Of a stretch of 47,852 nt of DNA, positions 8,990 through 17,594 are shown one piece after another. The translations under genes were made by a program, and so were the position numbers. Origin of the DNA: Bacteroidaceae bacterium (GTDB taxonomy: Bacteria; Bacteroidota; Bacteroidia; Bacteroidales; Bacteroidaceae); the NCBI GenBank assembly GCA_017936265.1, contig JAGBFX010000012.1, positions 1-47,852 of the forward strand. Reading direction: 5' to 3'. Every line of letters begins with the position of its first letter. Position 1 is the stretch's first letter. Below the pieces are notes generated by a model. That model worked only from the letters and a program-made list of their open reading frames with translations. It ran no database searches and was not told the DNA's origin.

Positions 8990-9523
8990 ATGAACAAAGA
9001 ACTTTTGCTTAAGAACCTGAGAAACATCCCCGACTTCCCCATCCCGGGAATCCAGTTCAAGGATGTAACATCACTATTCAAGAACCCCGCTTGCCTCCGC
9101 GAGATGGATGAAGCCCTGTACGAGATGTACAAGGACAAAGGGATAACCAAGATTGTAGGTATTGAGTCACGCGGTTTTGTCATGGCATCGGCTCTTGCAG
9201 TTAAACTGAATGCCGGTTTTGTGCCAATACGCAAGCCAGGTAAACTGCCCGCAGAGACAATAAGCGAGACTTACGGCAAGGAGTACGGACGCGACACAAT
9301 CGAGATCCATAAAGACGCAATCGATGAGAATGACGTAGTCCTTATACACGATGACCTTTTGGCAACAGGCGGCACAATGCTCGCAGCGTACCACCTGGTA
9401 AAGAAGCTAAACCCAAAGAAAGTAATGATCAACTTCATCATCGAACTTGAGGGGCTTAAAGGAAGAGCCACATTCCCGGCAGATGCTGAAATAGAGTGCC
9501 TGCTAACACTTGAAGGCAAATAA
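8990..9523 (+). CDS. apt: Adenine phosphoribosyltransferase
   Basis: A purine salvage enzyme converting adenine and PRPP to AMP and pyrophosphate in the cytoplasm. Its 177 residues fit the family. The N-terminal hood region reads IPDFPIPGIQFKDVTSLF, and the PRPP-binding loop is VVLIHDDLLATGGTM (about residues 125-139), with the two acidic residues followed by the TGGT turn. The stop codon shares one base with the uvrC start (TAATG), so the two are co-transcribed. The 5' region (8864-8989) has TTAAAC-rich repeats but no clear -7 element. Confidence 0.96.
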   Translation: MNKELLLKNLRNIPDFPIPGIQFKDVTSLFKNPACLREMDEALYEMYKDKGITKIVGIESRGFVMASALAVKLNAGFVPIRKPGKLPAETISETYGKEYGRDTIEIHKDAIDENDVVLIHDDLLATGGTMLAAYHLVKKLNPKKVMINFIIELEGLKGRATFPADAEIECLLTLEGK

Positions 9524-11355
9524 TGGGCAAGGAGAAGAGAGGCGAAAGAGAGGAGTATCTGAAAGGGATTGTAAACAACCTACCCGACTCCCCGGGCTGC
9601 TATCAGTATCTTAACGAGAGCGGCACGATAATCTATGTGGGGAAAGCAAAGAACCTCAAGCGTCGCGTCTCATCTTACTTCAATAAAGAACAACAGACAT
9701 TAAAGACAAAGCTGCTTGTCGCAAAGATTGCCGACATACGCTATGTCGTAGTGAATAGCGAGGCTGATGCCCTGCTTCTTGAGAACAACCTCATAAAGCA
9801 GCATAAGCCTCGCTACAATGTTCTGTTGAAGGATGACAAGACATATCCTTCAATTTGCATAACGAACGACTATTTCCCTAAAATTTTCAAGACCCGCAAA
9901 ACGGTAAAAGGAGCCGGACGTTACTTCGGCCCCTACACCAACGCCGGCGCACTTCACGCACTGCTGGAACTGATAAAGGAGCTGTACCCTCTGCGTACAT
10001 GCAACCTGAACATAACACCCGAGGGCGTAAGGGATGGCAAATACAGTGCATGTCTTGAATATCAGATAAAGAAATGCTGTGCACCCTGCATCGCAAAGAT
10101 TTCACGCGATGGTTACCTCACATATATAAGCGAAGTCACATCAATTCTGAAAGGTGATATAAAGGTTCTGCAAGAGAAACTGCTCGTCGAAATGAAGGAA
10201 AAAGCAGTTGCACTTGAATTCGAGGAGGCACAGAAAATCAAAAAAAGATACGAACTTATCGAGAACTTCAGGACACGCAGCGAGGTGGTCAGCCAGTCAA
10301 TGACCAACATTGACGTATTCTCGATAGAGAGCGATGAAAAGAGTGCATTCATAAATTTCCTGCACATCACAAACGGTTGCATAAACCAGGCATTCACTAT
10401 TGAATATCAGAAAAGGCTCGATGAAACCGATGAAGAATTGATTTCAATGGGCATAATCGAATTGAGAAACAGATTCGGCAGCAACGCAAAGGAGATGATA
10501 CTACCCTTCCCCATTGAATCGCCCATTGAAGGAGTCACTATAACCGTCCCTCAAAAAGGGGAGAAGGCACGTCTGCTGGCGCTCTCGAGGCTTAATGTAA
10601 AACAGTACAAGGTTGACCGCCTGAAGCAGGAGGAGAAGCTTAATCCCGAGCAGAAAGCAACGCGCATGATGAAGGAGATTCAAGAAGCTTTGCATCTTGA
10701 AAAAATGCCGATGATTATTGAGTGTTTTGATAATTCCAACATTCAGGGAAGCGATGCCGTAGCTGCATGTGTGGTATTCCGCAAACTGAAGCCAAGCAAG
10801 AAGGATTACAGGAAATATAACATAAGAAGCGTAAACGGTCCCGATGACTATGCATCAATGCGCGAGGTCGTAATGCGTCGCTACAGCCGCATTATTGAGG
10901 AGCAGGGAGAACTGCCTAACCTTATCATCGCTGACGGCGGCAAAGGACAGATGGAGGCCATGCGTTCAGTGATAGAAGATGAACTGGGGCTGCACATACC
11001 CATTGCTGGGTTGGTAAAGGACGGACGCCACCGCACATCGGAGTTGCTTGTAGGCAAGGAGAACAAGGTAATAGGACTAAAGCAGAACACTCCCCTATTC
11101 CGCCTTATGACGCAGATTCAGGACGAAGTGCACCGCTTTGCCATCACATTCCACCGCGACAAGCGCAGCAAGCGACAGACAGCCTCACAGCTCGACAGCA
11201 TAAAGGGAATAGGCGAGAAGAGCAAGCAGGCGCTCCTGCAACACTTCAAGAGCATAAAACGCATAAGGCAGGCAACCATTGAGGATGTAGCGGCATTAAT
11301 AGGAGAGTCAAAGGCAAAATTAGTGCTCGAGGCACTCAAAAATGGAAACCTTTAG
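9523..11355 (+). CDS. uvrC: UvrABC system protein C (excinuclease subunit)
   Basis: UvrC makes the two incisions flanking a DNA lesion in nucleotide excision repair, after UvrA/UvrB recognition. Its 610 residues show the expected order: an N-terminal GIY-YIG nuclease (about residues 18-100, SPGCYQYL through IIYVGKAKNL), a Cys-rich segment (CLEYQIKKCCAPCIAKI), a UVR helical UvrB-contact motif (about 215-250), the RNase H-like endonuclease domain (IECFDNSNIQGSDAVAACVV and LIIADGGKGQ) and C-terminal helix-hairpin-helix motifs (LDSIKGIGEKSKQALLQHF). It starts on the last base of the apt stop and precedes dtd by 27 nt, inside a nucleotide/repair operon. Confidence 0.97.
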   Translation: MGKEKRGEREEYLKGIVNNLPDSPGCYQYLNESGTIIYVGKAKNLKRRVSSYFNKEQQTLKTKLLVAKIADIRYVVVNSEADALLLENNLIKQHKPRYNVLLKDDKTYPSICITNDYFPKIFKTRKTVKGAGRYFGPYTNAGALHALLELIKELYPLRTCNLNITPEGVRDGKYSACLEYQIKKCCAPCIAKISRDGYLTYISEVTSILKGDIKVLQEKLLVEMKEKAVALEFEEAQKIKKRYELIENFRTRSEVVSQSMTNIDVFSIESDEKSAFINFLHITNGCINQAFTIEYQKRLDETDEELISMGIIELRNRFGSNAKEMILPFPIESPIEGVTITVPQKGEKARLLALSRLNVKQYKVDRLKQEEKLNPEQKATRMMKEIQEALHLEKMPMIIECFDNSNIQGSDAVAACVVFRKLKPSKKDYRKYNIRSVNGPDDYASMREVVMRRYSRIIEEQGELPNLIIADGGKGQMEAMRSVIEDELGLHIPIAGLVKDGRHRTSELLVGKENKVIGLKQNTPLFRLMTQIQDEVHRFAITFHRDKRSKRQTASQLDSIKGIGEKSKQALLQHFKSIKRIRQATIEDVAALIGESKAKLVLEALKNGNL

Positions 11356-11356
11356 C

Positions 11357-11364
11357 TATCTTTG
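11357..11364 (+). promoter_or_regulatory. Possible -7 element in front of dtd
   Basis: TATCTTTG followed by C matches the Bacteroidota -7 motif and lies 18 nt before the dtd ATG, overlapping the end of uvrC. No clear TTTG is found 19-21 nt upstream, so an internal operon promoter is only possible. Confidence 0.35.
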
Positions 11365-11382
11365 CGCAATACAAAGTTCGTT

Positions 11383-11835
11383 ATGAGAGTACTTATACAG
11401 AGAGTAAAGAGAGCATCGGTAACAGTCAGCGGAGAGCTTGTATCGGAGATTGGAAAAGGATTGCTGGTATTTGTCGGCATATGCGATGATGACGGCAAAG
11501 AGGATATCGAGTGGCTCACAAAGAAAATATCAAATATACGCCTTTTTGACGATGAAAACGGAGTGATGAACCTTTCGGTGCAGGAGACTGGTGGCGAAGT
11601 GCTCGCAGTGAGCCAGTTTACCCTTATGGCATCCACAAAAAAAGGCAACCGTCCGTCATACATCAAGGCTGCAAAGCCCGACATTTCGGTACCGCTCTAC
11701 GAGCAGTTCTGCAACGAAATGGAGATTGCCATGAACAAACCGATTAAAAGGGGTGTTTTTGGTGCAGACATGAAGGTCGATTTGCTCAACGACGGCCCGG
11801 TAACGATATTCATTGACTCAAAGAACAGAGAGTGA
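11383..11835 (+). CDS. dtd: D-aminoacyl-tRNA deacylase
   Basis: This enzyme hydrolyses D-aminoacyl-tRNAs (and glycyl-tRNA-Ala), keeping D-residues out of proteins. It has 150 residues, the normal size, with the N-terminus MRVLIQRVKRASVTV, the cross-subunit signature LAVSQFTLMAST (about residues 75-86) and the C-terminal NDGPVTIFID carrying the Gly-x-Pro motif that excludes L-amino acids. ATG 11383 is chosen because the family starts exactly at MRVxIQRV; the upstream TTG would overlap the -7 motif. It is followed by the MazG-like gene after a single base. Confidence 0.95.
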   Translation: MRVLIQRVKRASVTVSGELVSEIGKGLLVFVGICDDDGKEDIEWLTKKISNIRLFDDENGVMNLSVQETGGEVLAVSQFTLMASTKKGNRPSYIKAAKPDISVPLYEQFCNEMEIAMNKPIKRGVFGADMKVDLLNDGPVTIFIDSKNRE

Positions 11836-11836
11836 C

Positions 11837-12160
11837 ATGACCATAAAGGAAGCACAAGAGCGCGTCGACAGGTGGATAAAGGAGTATGGAGTGCGATACT
11901 TCAACGAGATGACCAACATGGCAATCCTTACCGAGGAGGTGGGCGAGGTCGCGCGCATCATGGCACGCACCTACGGAGAGCAATCGTTCAAGGAAGGCGA
12001 GAAGAGAGAACTCGGCGATGAGCTTGCCGACGTGCTATGGGTACTGATATGCATAGCCAACCAGACAGGTGTAGACCTTACCGAGGCTCTTGAAAAGAAC
12101 CTCGATAAAAAGACCAAGAGAGACAAGGATAGACATATTAACAACAAAAAACTTATATGA
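11837..12160 (+). CDS. MazG-like nucleotide pyrophosphohydrolase
   Basis: A 107-residue single-domain all-alpha NTP pyrophosphohydrolase of the MazG/dUTPase superfamily. The metal-binding pattern is visible: EEVGE at about residues 34-38 and ELGDELADVLW at about 59-69 (E-x3-D). Such proteins hydrolyse NTPs or dNTPs to NMP plus pyrophosphate; the exact substrate cannot be read from the sequence. ATG 11837 is preferred over an upstream in-frame ATG at 11813 inside dtd. It is one base after the dtd stop and overlaps the deoC start by 4 nt (ATGA), so it is translationally coupled in the apt-uvrC-dtd-deoC run. Confidence 0.85.
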   Translation: MTIKEAQERVDRWIKEYGVRYFNEMTNMAILTEEVGEVARIMARTYGEQSFKEGEKRELGDELADVLWVLICIANQTGVDLTEALEKNLDKKTKRDKDRHINNKKLI

Positions 12161-13098
12161 CAATGAGAGAGAATTGTAACTGTGGCCATGGTGAACACCA
12201 CCATCACGCCGACATGGAAAGCAAATATGATTTTGTCATTGCCGAATATGGCAATGTAATGAGCGATGAAGAGGTTGCAGCCAATGTAAAGCGACTGATC
12301 GAGGAGAAGGTTGAAGAGAACAACACCCTCGAGGTAAAGAAGTTCCTTTTCAACTGCATAGACCTCACCACCCTCAAATGCACCGACAGCGAGGAGAGCG
12401 TAATGGCATTTACAGAGAAGGTAAACGAGTTCGATGACACCTACCCCGACCTGAAGAATGTCGCGGCAATATGCGTATATCCTAACTTCGCAAAGATTGT
12501 CAACGAGACACTGCAGGTTGAGAATGTAGGCATCGCATGCGTATCGGGCGGATTCCCCTCTTCGCAGACATTCCAGGAGATTAAGGTTGCCGAGACTGCC
12601 ATGGCAATACACGACGGCGCTACAGAGATTGACATCGTACTGAGCGTAGGCAAGTTCCTCAGCGGCGACTACGAAGGAGTGTGTGATGAGATACAGGAGC
12701 TGAAGAGCGTATGCGGCGAGAAACACCTGAAGGTCATCCTGGAAACAGGAGCCCTGAAGAGCGCCGAGAATATCAGGAAAGCATCGATTCTATCGATATA
12801 TTCAGGTGCAGACTTCATAAAGACCTCCACCGGCAAGGAATCTCCGGCTGCGACACCCGAAGCCGCCTATGTAATGTGCAGCACCATCAAGGAGTACTAT
12901 CAGAAAACAGGCCGTAAAATCGGTTTTAAGCCCGCCGGAGGCATTAACACCGTCCACGATGCACTCGTGTACTACACGATAGTAAAAGAGCTGTTAGGAG
13001 AGGAATGGCTGACCAATGAGCTTTTCCGCCTCGGAACAAGCCGTCTGGCAAACCTCTGCCTCAGCGAAATTGTCGGCGAGGAGACAAAATTCTTCTGA
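12157..13098 (+). CDS. deoC: Deoxyribose-phosphate aldolase with His/Cys-rich N-terminal extension
   Basis: A class I aldolase splitting 2-deoxyribose-5-phosphate into glyceraldehyde-3-phosphate and acetaldehyde during deoxynucleoside catabolism. The TIM barrel carries the Schiff-base lysine in DFIKTSTGKE and the second active-site lysine in IGFKPAGGI; VCVYP-like AAICVYPNF and EIDIVLSVG are also family segments. At 313 residues it is longer than E. coli-type DeoC (about 260). The first 20 residues contain CNCGHGEHHHH, an unusual run that could bind a metal. The gene overlaps the MazG-like gene by 4 nt and ends the operon at a long palindrome. A later start would remove the His-rich segment, but the overlap with the preceding gene supports ATG 12157. 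Confidence 0.94.
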   Translation: MTMRENCNCGHGEHHHHADMESKYDFVIAEYGNVMSDEEVAANVKRLIEEKVEENNTLEVKKFLFNCIDLTTLKCTDSEESVMAFTEKVNEFDDTYPDLKNVAAICVYPNFAKIVNETLQVENVGIACVSGGFPSSQTFQEIKVAETAMAIHDGATEIDIVLSVGKFLSGDYEGVCDEIQELKSVCGEKHLKVILETGALKSAENIRKASILSIYSGADFIKTSTGKESPAATPEAAYVMCSTIKEYYQKTGRKIGFKPAGGINTVHDALVYYTIVKELLGEEWLTNELFRLGTSRLANLCLSEIVGEETKFF

Positions 13099-13106
13099 TA
13101 GACAAG

Positions 13107-13162
13107 CATAATCATATACATATAAAGGCGGCCATGGCCGCCTTTATATGTATATGATTATG
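13107..13162. terminator. Perfect 56-bp palindrome, bidirectional terminator
   Basis: From CATAATCATATACATATAAA (13107) through the centre GGCGGCCATGGCCGCC to TTTATATGTATATGATTATG (13162), every base pairs with its mirror: 28-bp arms and no loop outside the palindromic centre. It lies between the convergent genes deoC and the polyprenyl synthase and probably terminates both. There is no simple U-run; the A/T arms play that part on each strand. Confidence 0.85.
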
Positions 13163-13166
13163 TCAA

Positions 13167-14135
13167 TTATTTGTCGCGCTTGATGACATAATCGATATAT
13201 GCCGTCAGAGCCTCTCTCAACTCATCGGAAATATCATCGGGAAGCAGCGCAAGAGCCTCGGAGCGATAGCGTTCAATCATATTCTCGGCATACCCGATGC
13301 CACCCTCCTCTATTGAAATCCTTATTAGCTGCCCTATCTCGTTCTCATCGAGGAACTGCGATGCCGTGAGCTTCGCACGGATAGGCTCCAAAATAGGGTT
13401 GTTGCTGTTCTCCAACACATACAAGGCCGGGAGTGTAATCTTTCCCTCACGCATGTCACTGCCTGTAGGCTTGCCTACATCGTTGGAATAATAATCGAAC
13501 AGGTCATCCTTAATCTGGAAGCAGATTCCGATGTTTTCACCGAATTTCTTGAACCTTTCGAGCATCTCCGTATCGGCATCGGCCGAATATACTGCACATG
13601 CACAACAGCAGACAAACAATGAAGCGGTCTTGTACTTTATAACATTGATATAGTTCTCCTCACTGTATGAGCCGTTGCGCTGCAAGTCGAGCTGCATGAG
13701 CTCGCCGCGTGTAAGAGCCTTGCCGAGGATTGAAAGTTCCTCCACTATCCTGTAGTCACGTGTAGTGGCCGCATTGTTGAGCGACTGCGACAGGATATAG
13801 TCACCGACAAGAACCGCTATGCTGTTGTTGTAGGCAACATTTACCGACGGGCGCCCCCTGCGTTTGTCACTCTCATCTATTACATCATCATGGAGAAGGC
13901 TTGCCGTATGCAACATTTCCATTGCCGACGCCGATGCCAGCATCTTGATATTAACATTGCCAAGATACTTGGCAACAAGAAGCAGCAATATCGGACGCAT
14001 CTTCTTGCCTTTACCCTCGTTGACATACCTCAAAGCCGAGTCAAGCAACGGCAAGTCGCTTTTAAACTGAGATTCGAAATAGCTGTTGAACATCGCCATC
14101 TCCTTCTCTATTGGTCTCGTTATAGTATTCAGCAT
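13167..14135 (-). CDS. Long-chain polyprenyl diphosphate synthase
   Basis: A trans-isoprenyl diphosphate synthase that condenses isopentenyl diphosphate onto an allylic primer, probably supplying the menaquinone side chain (octaprenyl/solanesyl type). The 322 residues include the first Asp-rich motif LLHDDVIDES (about residues 84-93), GKGKKMRPILLLL near the N-terminus, and the second Asp-rich motif QIKDDLFDY (about 210-218). Residues upstream of the first Asp-rich motif are small (ASAMEMLHTAS), as in long-chain rather than short-chain enzymes. Product length is an inference. The gene is convergent with deoC across a 56-bp palindrome and divergent from polA. Confidence 0.9.
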   Translation of the reverse strand: MLNTITRPIEKEMAMFNSYFESQFKSDLPLLDSALRYVNEGKGKKMRPILLLLVAKYLGNVNIKMLASASAMEMLHTASLLHDDVIDESDKRRGRPSVNVAYNNSIAVLVGDYILSQSLNNAATTRDYRIVEELSILGKALTRGELMQLDLQRNGSYSEENYINVIKYKTASLFVCCCACAVYSADADTEMLERFKKFGENIGICFQIKDDLFDYYSNDVGKPTGSDMREGKITLPALYVLENSNNPILEPIRAKLTASQFLDENEIGQLIRISIEEGGIGYAENMIERYRSEALALLPDDISDELREALTAYIDYVIKRDK

Positions 14136-14277
14136 ATCAAGAAAGTTGAAAAATAAACATACTGTAGAAATAACAGGCCAACGGCCACTATTCCCTGAAT
14201 ATTATACAAAAGTAATAAAAAAGAATATGTTTGAAAGCAAAAAATATGTATTTTTACGTTCACTTATAAATTGGAAA

Positions 14278-17106
14278 ATGGAGAAACTGTTTTTATTAGA
14301 CGCTTACGCACTCATATACCGTGCATATTATGCCTTCATCAAGAACCCGAGAATAAACTCAAAAGGGTTCAACACGTCGGCAATACTCGGTTTCATCAAC
14401 ACCCTTGAGGATGTGCTCAAGAAGGAGAATCCCACACACATCGGCATCGCCTTCGACCCTAAAGGCCCCACCTTCAGACACGAGGCCTATGAGCAGTACA
14501 AGGCACAGCGCGAAGAGACACCCGAGGTAATCAGGGAATCGGTACCTGTCATAAAAGAGTTCATAAAGGCCTATAATATCCCCATTTTCGAGGTTCCGGG
14601 GTATGAGGCTGATGACGTCATAGGAACATTGGCAAAAACCGCGGAGAAAAGGGGAATTATTACATATATGATGACCCCGGACAAAGACTACGGACAGCTG
14701 GTTTCGGAGACAACTTTCATATACCGTCCCAAGTACGGCGACAAGGAGTTCGAGATTATGGGTGTTGAAAGGGTAAAAGAGAAATTCGGCATACAATCGA
14801 CACTGCAGGTAATAGACCTTCTTGGACTCATGGGCGACTCCAGTGACAACATACCCGGATGCCCCGGCGTCGGAGAGAAAACAGCACAGAAACTCATAGC
14901 CCAGTTCGGCAGCATCGAAAATCTTCTCGAGAACACCGGCGAACTGAAAGGAGCGCTAAAGACAAAAGTCGAAGAGAACAGGGAGAAAATTATTTTCAGC
15001 AAATTCCTTGCTACCATTAAGACCGATGTTCCCATCGAGCTTGACATGGAAGCCTTGAAGAGAGAAGCGCCCAACGAGGAAGAACTTACCCGACTGCTCG
15101 ACTTCTACGAACTGCGCGCCCTAAAGGAGAGAGTAAAAAAGACAAACCTCGCTCCGTCACTTTTTGATGCAGCCGAAGAGGAGACCGCAATGCAAACCAG
15201 GGAGGAGAAGAAAGAGCCGAAAAGTACAGCTCTTCAAGGCTCTCTCTTTGATTTTTTTCCGACCGAAGATGCGGGCGAAGAAAAAAAATCGAGCCATTTG
15301 ACGTTAAAAGAGGTCAATCACACCTACAAACTCATTGAAACAGAGGAAGATATAACCTCTTTGGTCACTGCTGTAAAAAATTGCAATTCTGTGTGCTTTG
15401 ACACAGAAACCACAAGCACAAACGCTCTTGATGCCGAATTGGTGGGAATCAGCCTCTCGGTAAAAGAGAACGAGGCGTTCTATATACCCATGCCTGCCGA
15501 AAGAGAGGCAACCGAAAGGAGACTTCAGATTTTAAGAGATCTCTTCGAAAATGAAGAGAGCGAAAAGGTGGGACAGAACATGAAATATGACATCACGGTG
15601 TTAGCCAATTACGGCATAGAGGTAAGAGGTCCTCTTTTCGACACTATGATTGCGCACTATGTTCTGCAACCTGAGCTTTACCACGGAATGGACTACCTTG
15701 CCGAAATTTACCTCAATTACGAAACTATAAAGATTGAAGAACTCATAGGCGAGAAAGGACGTGGACAGAAGAACATGCGTGACGTATCCCCTACCCTTGT
15801 ATGCGACTACGCCTGCGAAGATGCCGATGTAACACTCAAGCTGAAGAACATCCTGCAGCTTGAGCTCAAGAGAGAGGGAATAGAAGAACTCTTCTACAAC
15901 ATTGAGATGCCGCTTGTGCCTGTACTTGCCTACATGGAGCGCAACGGTGCACGCATAGACACCGCATCGCTAAAGGAGACCTCTACCCTATTCACAAAAC
16001 GCCTTGCAGAGATTGAGGGGCAAATATATTCACTTGCCGGGGAGTCATTCAACATAGCATCACCGAAGCAGGTGGGCGAGATTCTGTTCGGAAAACTGAA
16101 GATTGTAGACAAGCCCAAGAAGACAAAGACAGGACAATATGTGACATCCGAGGATGTTCTCGCACAGTTGCAGAACCGCCACCCTATCGTTAAAAATATT
16201 TTACAATACCGCGGACTGAAGAAGCTGCTCAGCACATATGTCGATGCACTGCCCGAACTGGTCAACCCAAGAACAGGGAAGATACATACATCGTATAATC
16301 AGACAGTGACCGCTACAGGCCGCCTAAGTTCAAGTAACCCCAACCTGCAGAATATACCCATACGCGATGAGGACGGCAAGGAGGTGCGCAAGGCATTCGT
16401 TCCCGATGAGGGATGCCTGTTCCTGTCGGCCGACTATTCACAGATAGAATTACGCATTATGGCACATCTGAGCGGGGATAAGAACATGATTGAGGACTTC
16501 CGCAGCGGGTATGACATTCATGCAGCCACAGCCGCAAAGGTTTACAAGAAACCTATTGAAGAGGTAACAAAGGATGAACGTCGTAAAGCAAAGGTAGCCA
16601 ATTTCGGCATAATCTACGGCATATCTGTGTTCGGGCTTGCCGAGAGGATGAACGTAGACCGACGCGAGGCAAAAGAGCTCATAGAGAACTATTTTGCAAC
16701 CTACAGCGGGGTGCAGCAATACATTGAAAAATGTAAACAAGAGGCAAAGGAAAAAGGATACGTTGAGACCATATTCCACCGCAAGCGCTACCTGCCCGAC
16801 ATAAACTCACACAATGCAGTGGTGCGCGGATATGCCGAACGGAACGCAGTGAATGCCCCCATCCAGGGAAGCGCCGCCGACATAATAAAGGTTGCCATGG
16901 TAAATATATACCGTCGCATGAAAGCCGAGGGCATGCGCTCAACAATGATTCTGCAGGTACACGATGAATTGAACTTCAATGTCGTTCCACAGGAGAAAGA
17001 GAAGATGCAGGCACTGGTCCTTGAGGAGATGCAGAACGCCTTCACAATGAGCGTACCGCTCATTGCCGAGCATGGTTGGGGAAACAACTGGCTTGAGGCA
17101 CATTGA
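14278..17106 (+). CDS. polA: DNA polymerase I
   Basis: A 942-residue repair and Okazaki-fragment polymerase. The N-terminal 5'-3' exonuclease begins LFLLDAYALIYRAYYAF and has EADDVIGTLA and the LLGLMGDSSDNIPG metal-binding segment. The 3'-5' proofreading domain looks active: D375 and E377 in FDTETT, D455 in FDTMIAHY, Y511 and D515 in YACEDAD. The polymerase domain shows DYSQIELR (D719), the O-helix RRKAKVANFGIIYG and LQVHDE (H895-D896). ATG 14278 is chosen because the family starts at LFLLDA; the frame is open further upstream but without homology. A -7 motif TATGTTTG is at 14226-14233. It is divergent from the polyprenyl synthase. Confidence 0.97.
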   Translation: MEKLFLLDAYALIYRAYYAFIKNPRINSKGFNTSAILGFINTLEDVLKKENPTHIGIAFDPKGPTFRHEAYEQYKAQREETPEVIRESVPVIKEFIKAYNIPIFEVPGYEADDVIGTLAKTAEKRGIITYMMTPDKDYGQLVSETTFIYRPKYGDKEFEIMGVERVKEKFGIQSTLQVIDLLGLMGDSSDNIPGCPGVGEKTAQKLIAQFGSIENLLENTGELKGALKTKVEENREKIIFSKFLATIKTDVPIELDMEALKREAPNEEELTRLLDFYELRALKERVKKTNLAPSLFDAAEEETAMQTREEKKEPKSTALQGSLFDFFPTEDAGEEKKSSHLTLKEVNHTYKLIETEEDITSLVTAVKNCNSVCFDTETTSTNALDAELVGISLSVKENEAFYIPMPAEREATERRLQILRDLFENEESEKVGQNMKYDITVLANYGIEVRGPLFDTMIAHYVLQPELYHGMDYLAEIYLNYETIKIEELIGEKGRGQKNMRDVSPTLVCDYACEDADVTLKLKNILQLELKREGIEELFYNIEMPLVPVLAYMERNGARIDTASLKETSTLFTKRLAEIEGQIYSLAGESFNIASPKQVGEILFGKLKIVDKPKKTKTGQYVTSEDVLAQLQNRHPIVKNILQYRGLKKLLSTYVDALPELVNPRTGKIHTSYNQTVTATGRLSSSNPNLQNIPIRDEDGKEVRKAFVPDEGCLFLSADYSQIELRIMAHLSGDKNMIEDFRSGYDIHAATAAKVYKKPIEEVTKDERRKAKVANFGIIYGISVFGLAERMNVDRREAKELIENYFATYSGVQQYIEKCKQEAKEKGYVETIFHRKRYLPDINSHNAVVRGYAERNAVNAPIQGSAADIIKVAMVNIYRRMKAEGMRSTMILQVHDELNFNVVPQEKEKMQALVLEEMQNAFTMSVPLIAEHGWGNNWLEAH

Positions 17107-17153
17107 TTTACAGAGATTCATAAAAACTATTACTAACTGTCATATTCAGAAAT

Positions 17154-17483
17154 ATGGAAAATGAGAAAATAAACCTTTCATATGATTGGTACTCCGAAGA
17201 AAATGATATAGGAGGTTCTACAAAGGAGTTCAGAAGCCATGGAACAATAGAAGCCGTCATTGGAGAATGCAAGGAGAAAATTGACGGCTTTAACAGGCTT
17301 AGCATAAAAAGCATCAGCAAAGAGTGCATCACATTCTCATTCTTTGATGAAGAGAAGGAGCTGCGTCCAGGTTCAAGCATATCATTCAGCTACGAGGTTG
17401 ACGGATACGAGGACCACGATGGCGTTGTATGGTCTACAGAATACTACAGAATAAAAATCTGTTGGGATGATGTTAAAGCTTAA
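17154..17483 (+). CDS. Hypothetical acidic protein, 109 residues
   Basis: I do not recognise this protein. It is small and acidic, has no signal peptide or membrane segment, and has alternating polar/hydrophobic stretches (GFNRLSIKSISKECITFSFF, SSISFSYEVDGYEDHDGVVW) suggesting a beta-rich cytoplasmic domain. It begins 47 nt after polA on the same strand and may be read from the polA promoter. There is no clear terminator after it. Coding is supported by the uninterrupted frame, position and amino-acid composition. Confidence 0.6.
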   Translation: MENEKINLSYDWYSEENDIGGSTKEFRSHGTIEAVIGECKEKIDGFNRLSIKSISKECITFSFFDEEKELRPGSSISFSYEVDGYEDHDGVVWSTEYYRIKICWDDVKA

Positions 17484-17525
17484 GAGAAGGCCTGCAAACC
17501 CATTATTTATTAATTTAATTAGATA

Positions 17526-17556
17526 TTTCCGCAGATAATGAGTAATTTTGCGGAAA
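17526..17556. promoter_or_regulatory. ychF promoter with flanking inverted repeat
   Basis: A -7 element TAATTTTG (17543-17550) lies 45 nt before ychF. It is embraced by an 8-bp inverted repeat, TTTCCGCA (17526-17533) and TGCGGAAA (17549-17556), whose right arm overlaps the -7 element. This could be an operator or a hairpin in the promoter; no -33 TTTG is evident. Confidence 0.45.
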
Positions 17557-17594
17557 TTTCCAATTATCATAAACAGAATAAACAATAAAAAGAT

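Noticed and set aside
14086-14277. Longer N-terminus for polA from ATG 14086
   Set aside because: The extra 64 codons overlap the start of the divergent polyprenyl synthase, have no similarity to polymerase I, and span the polA -7 element.
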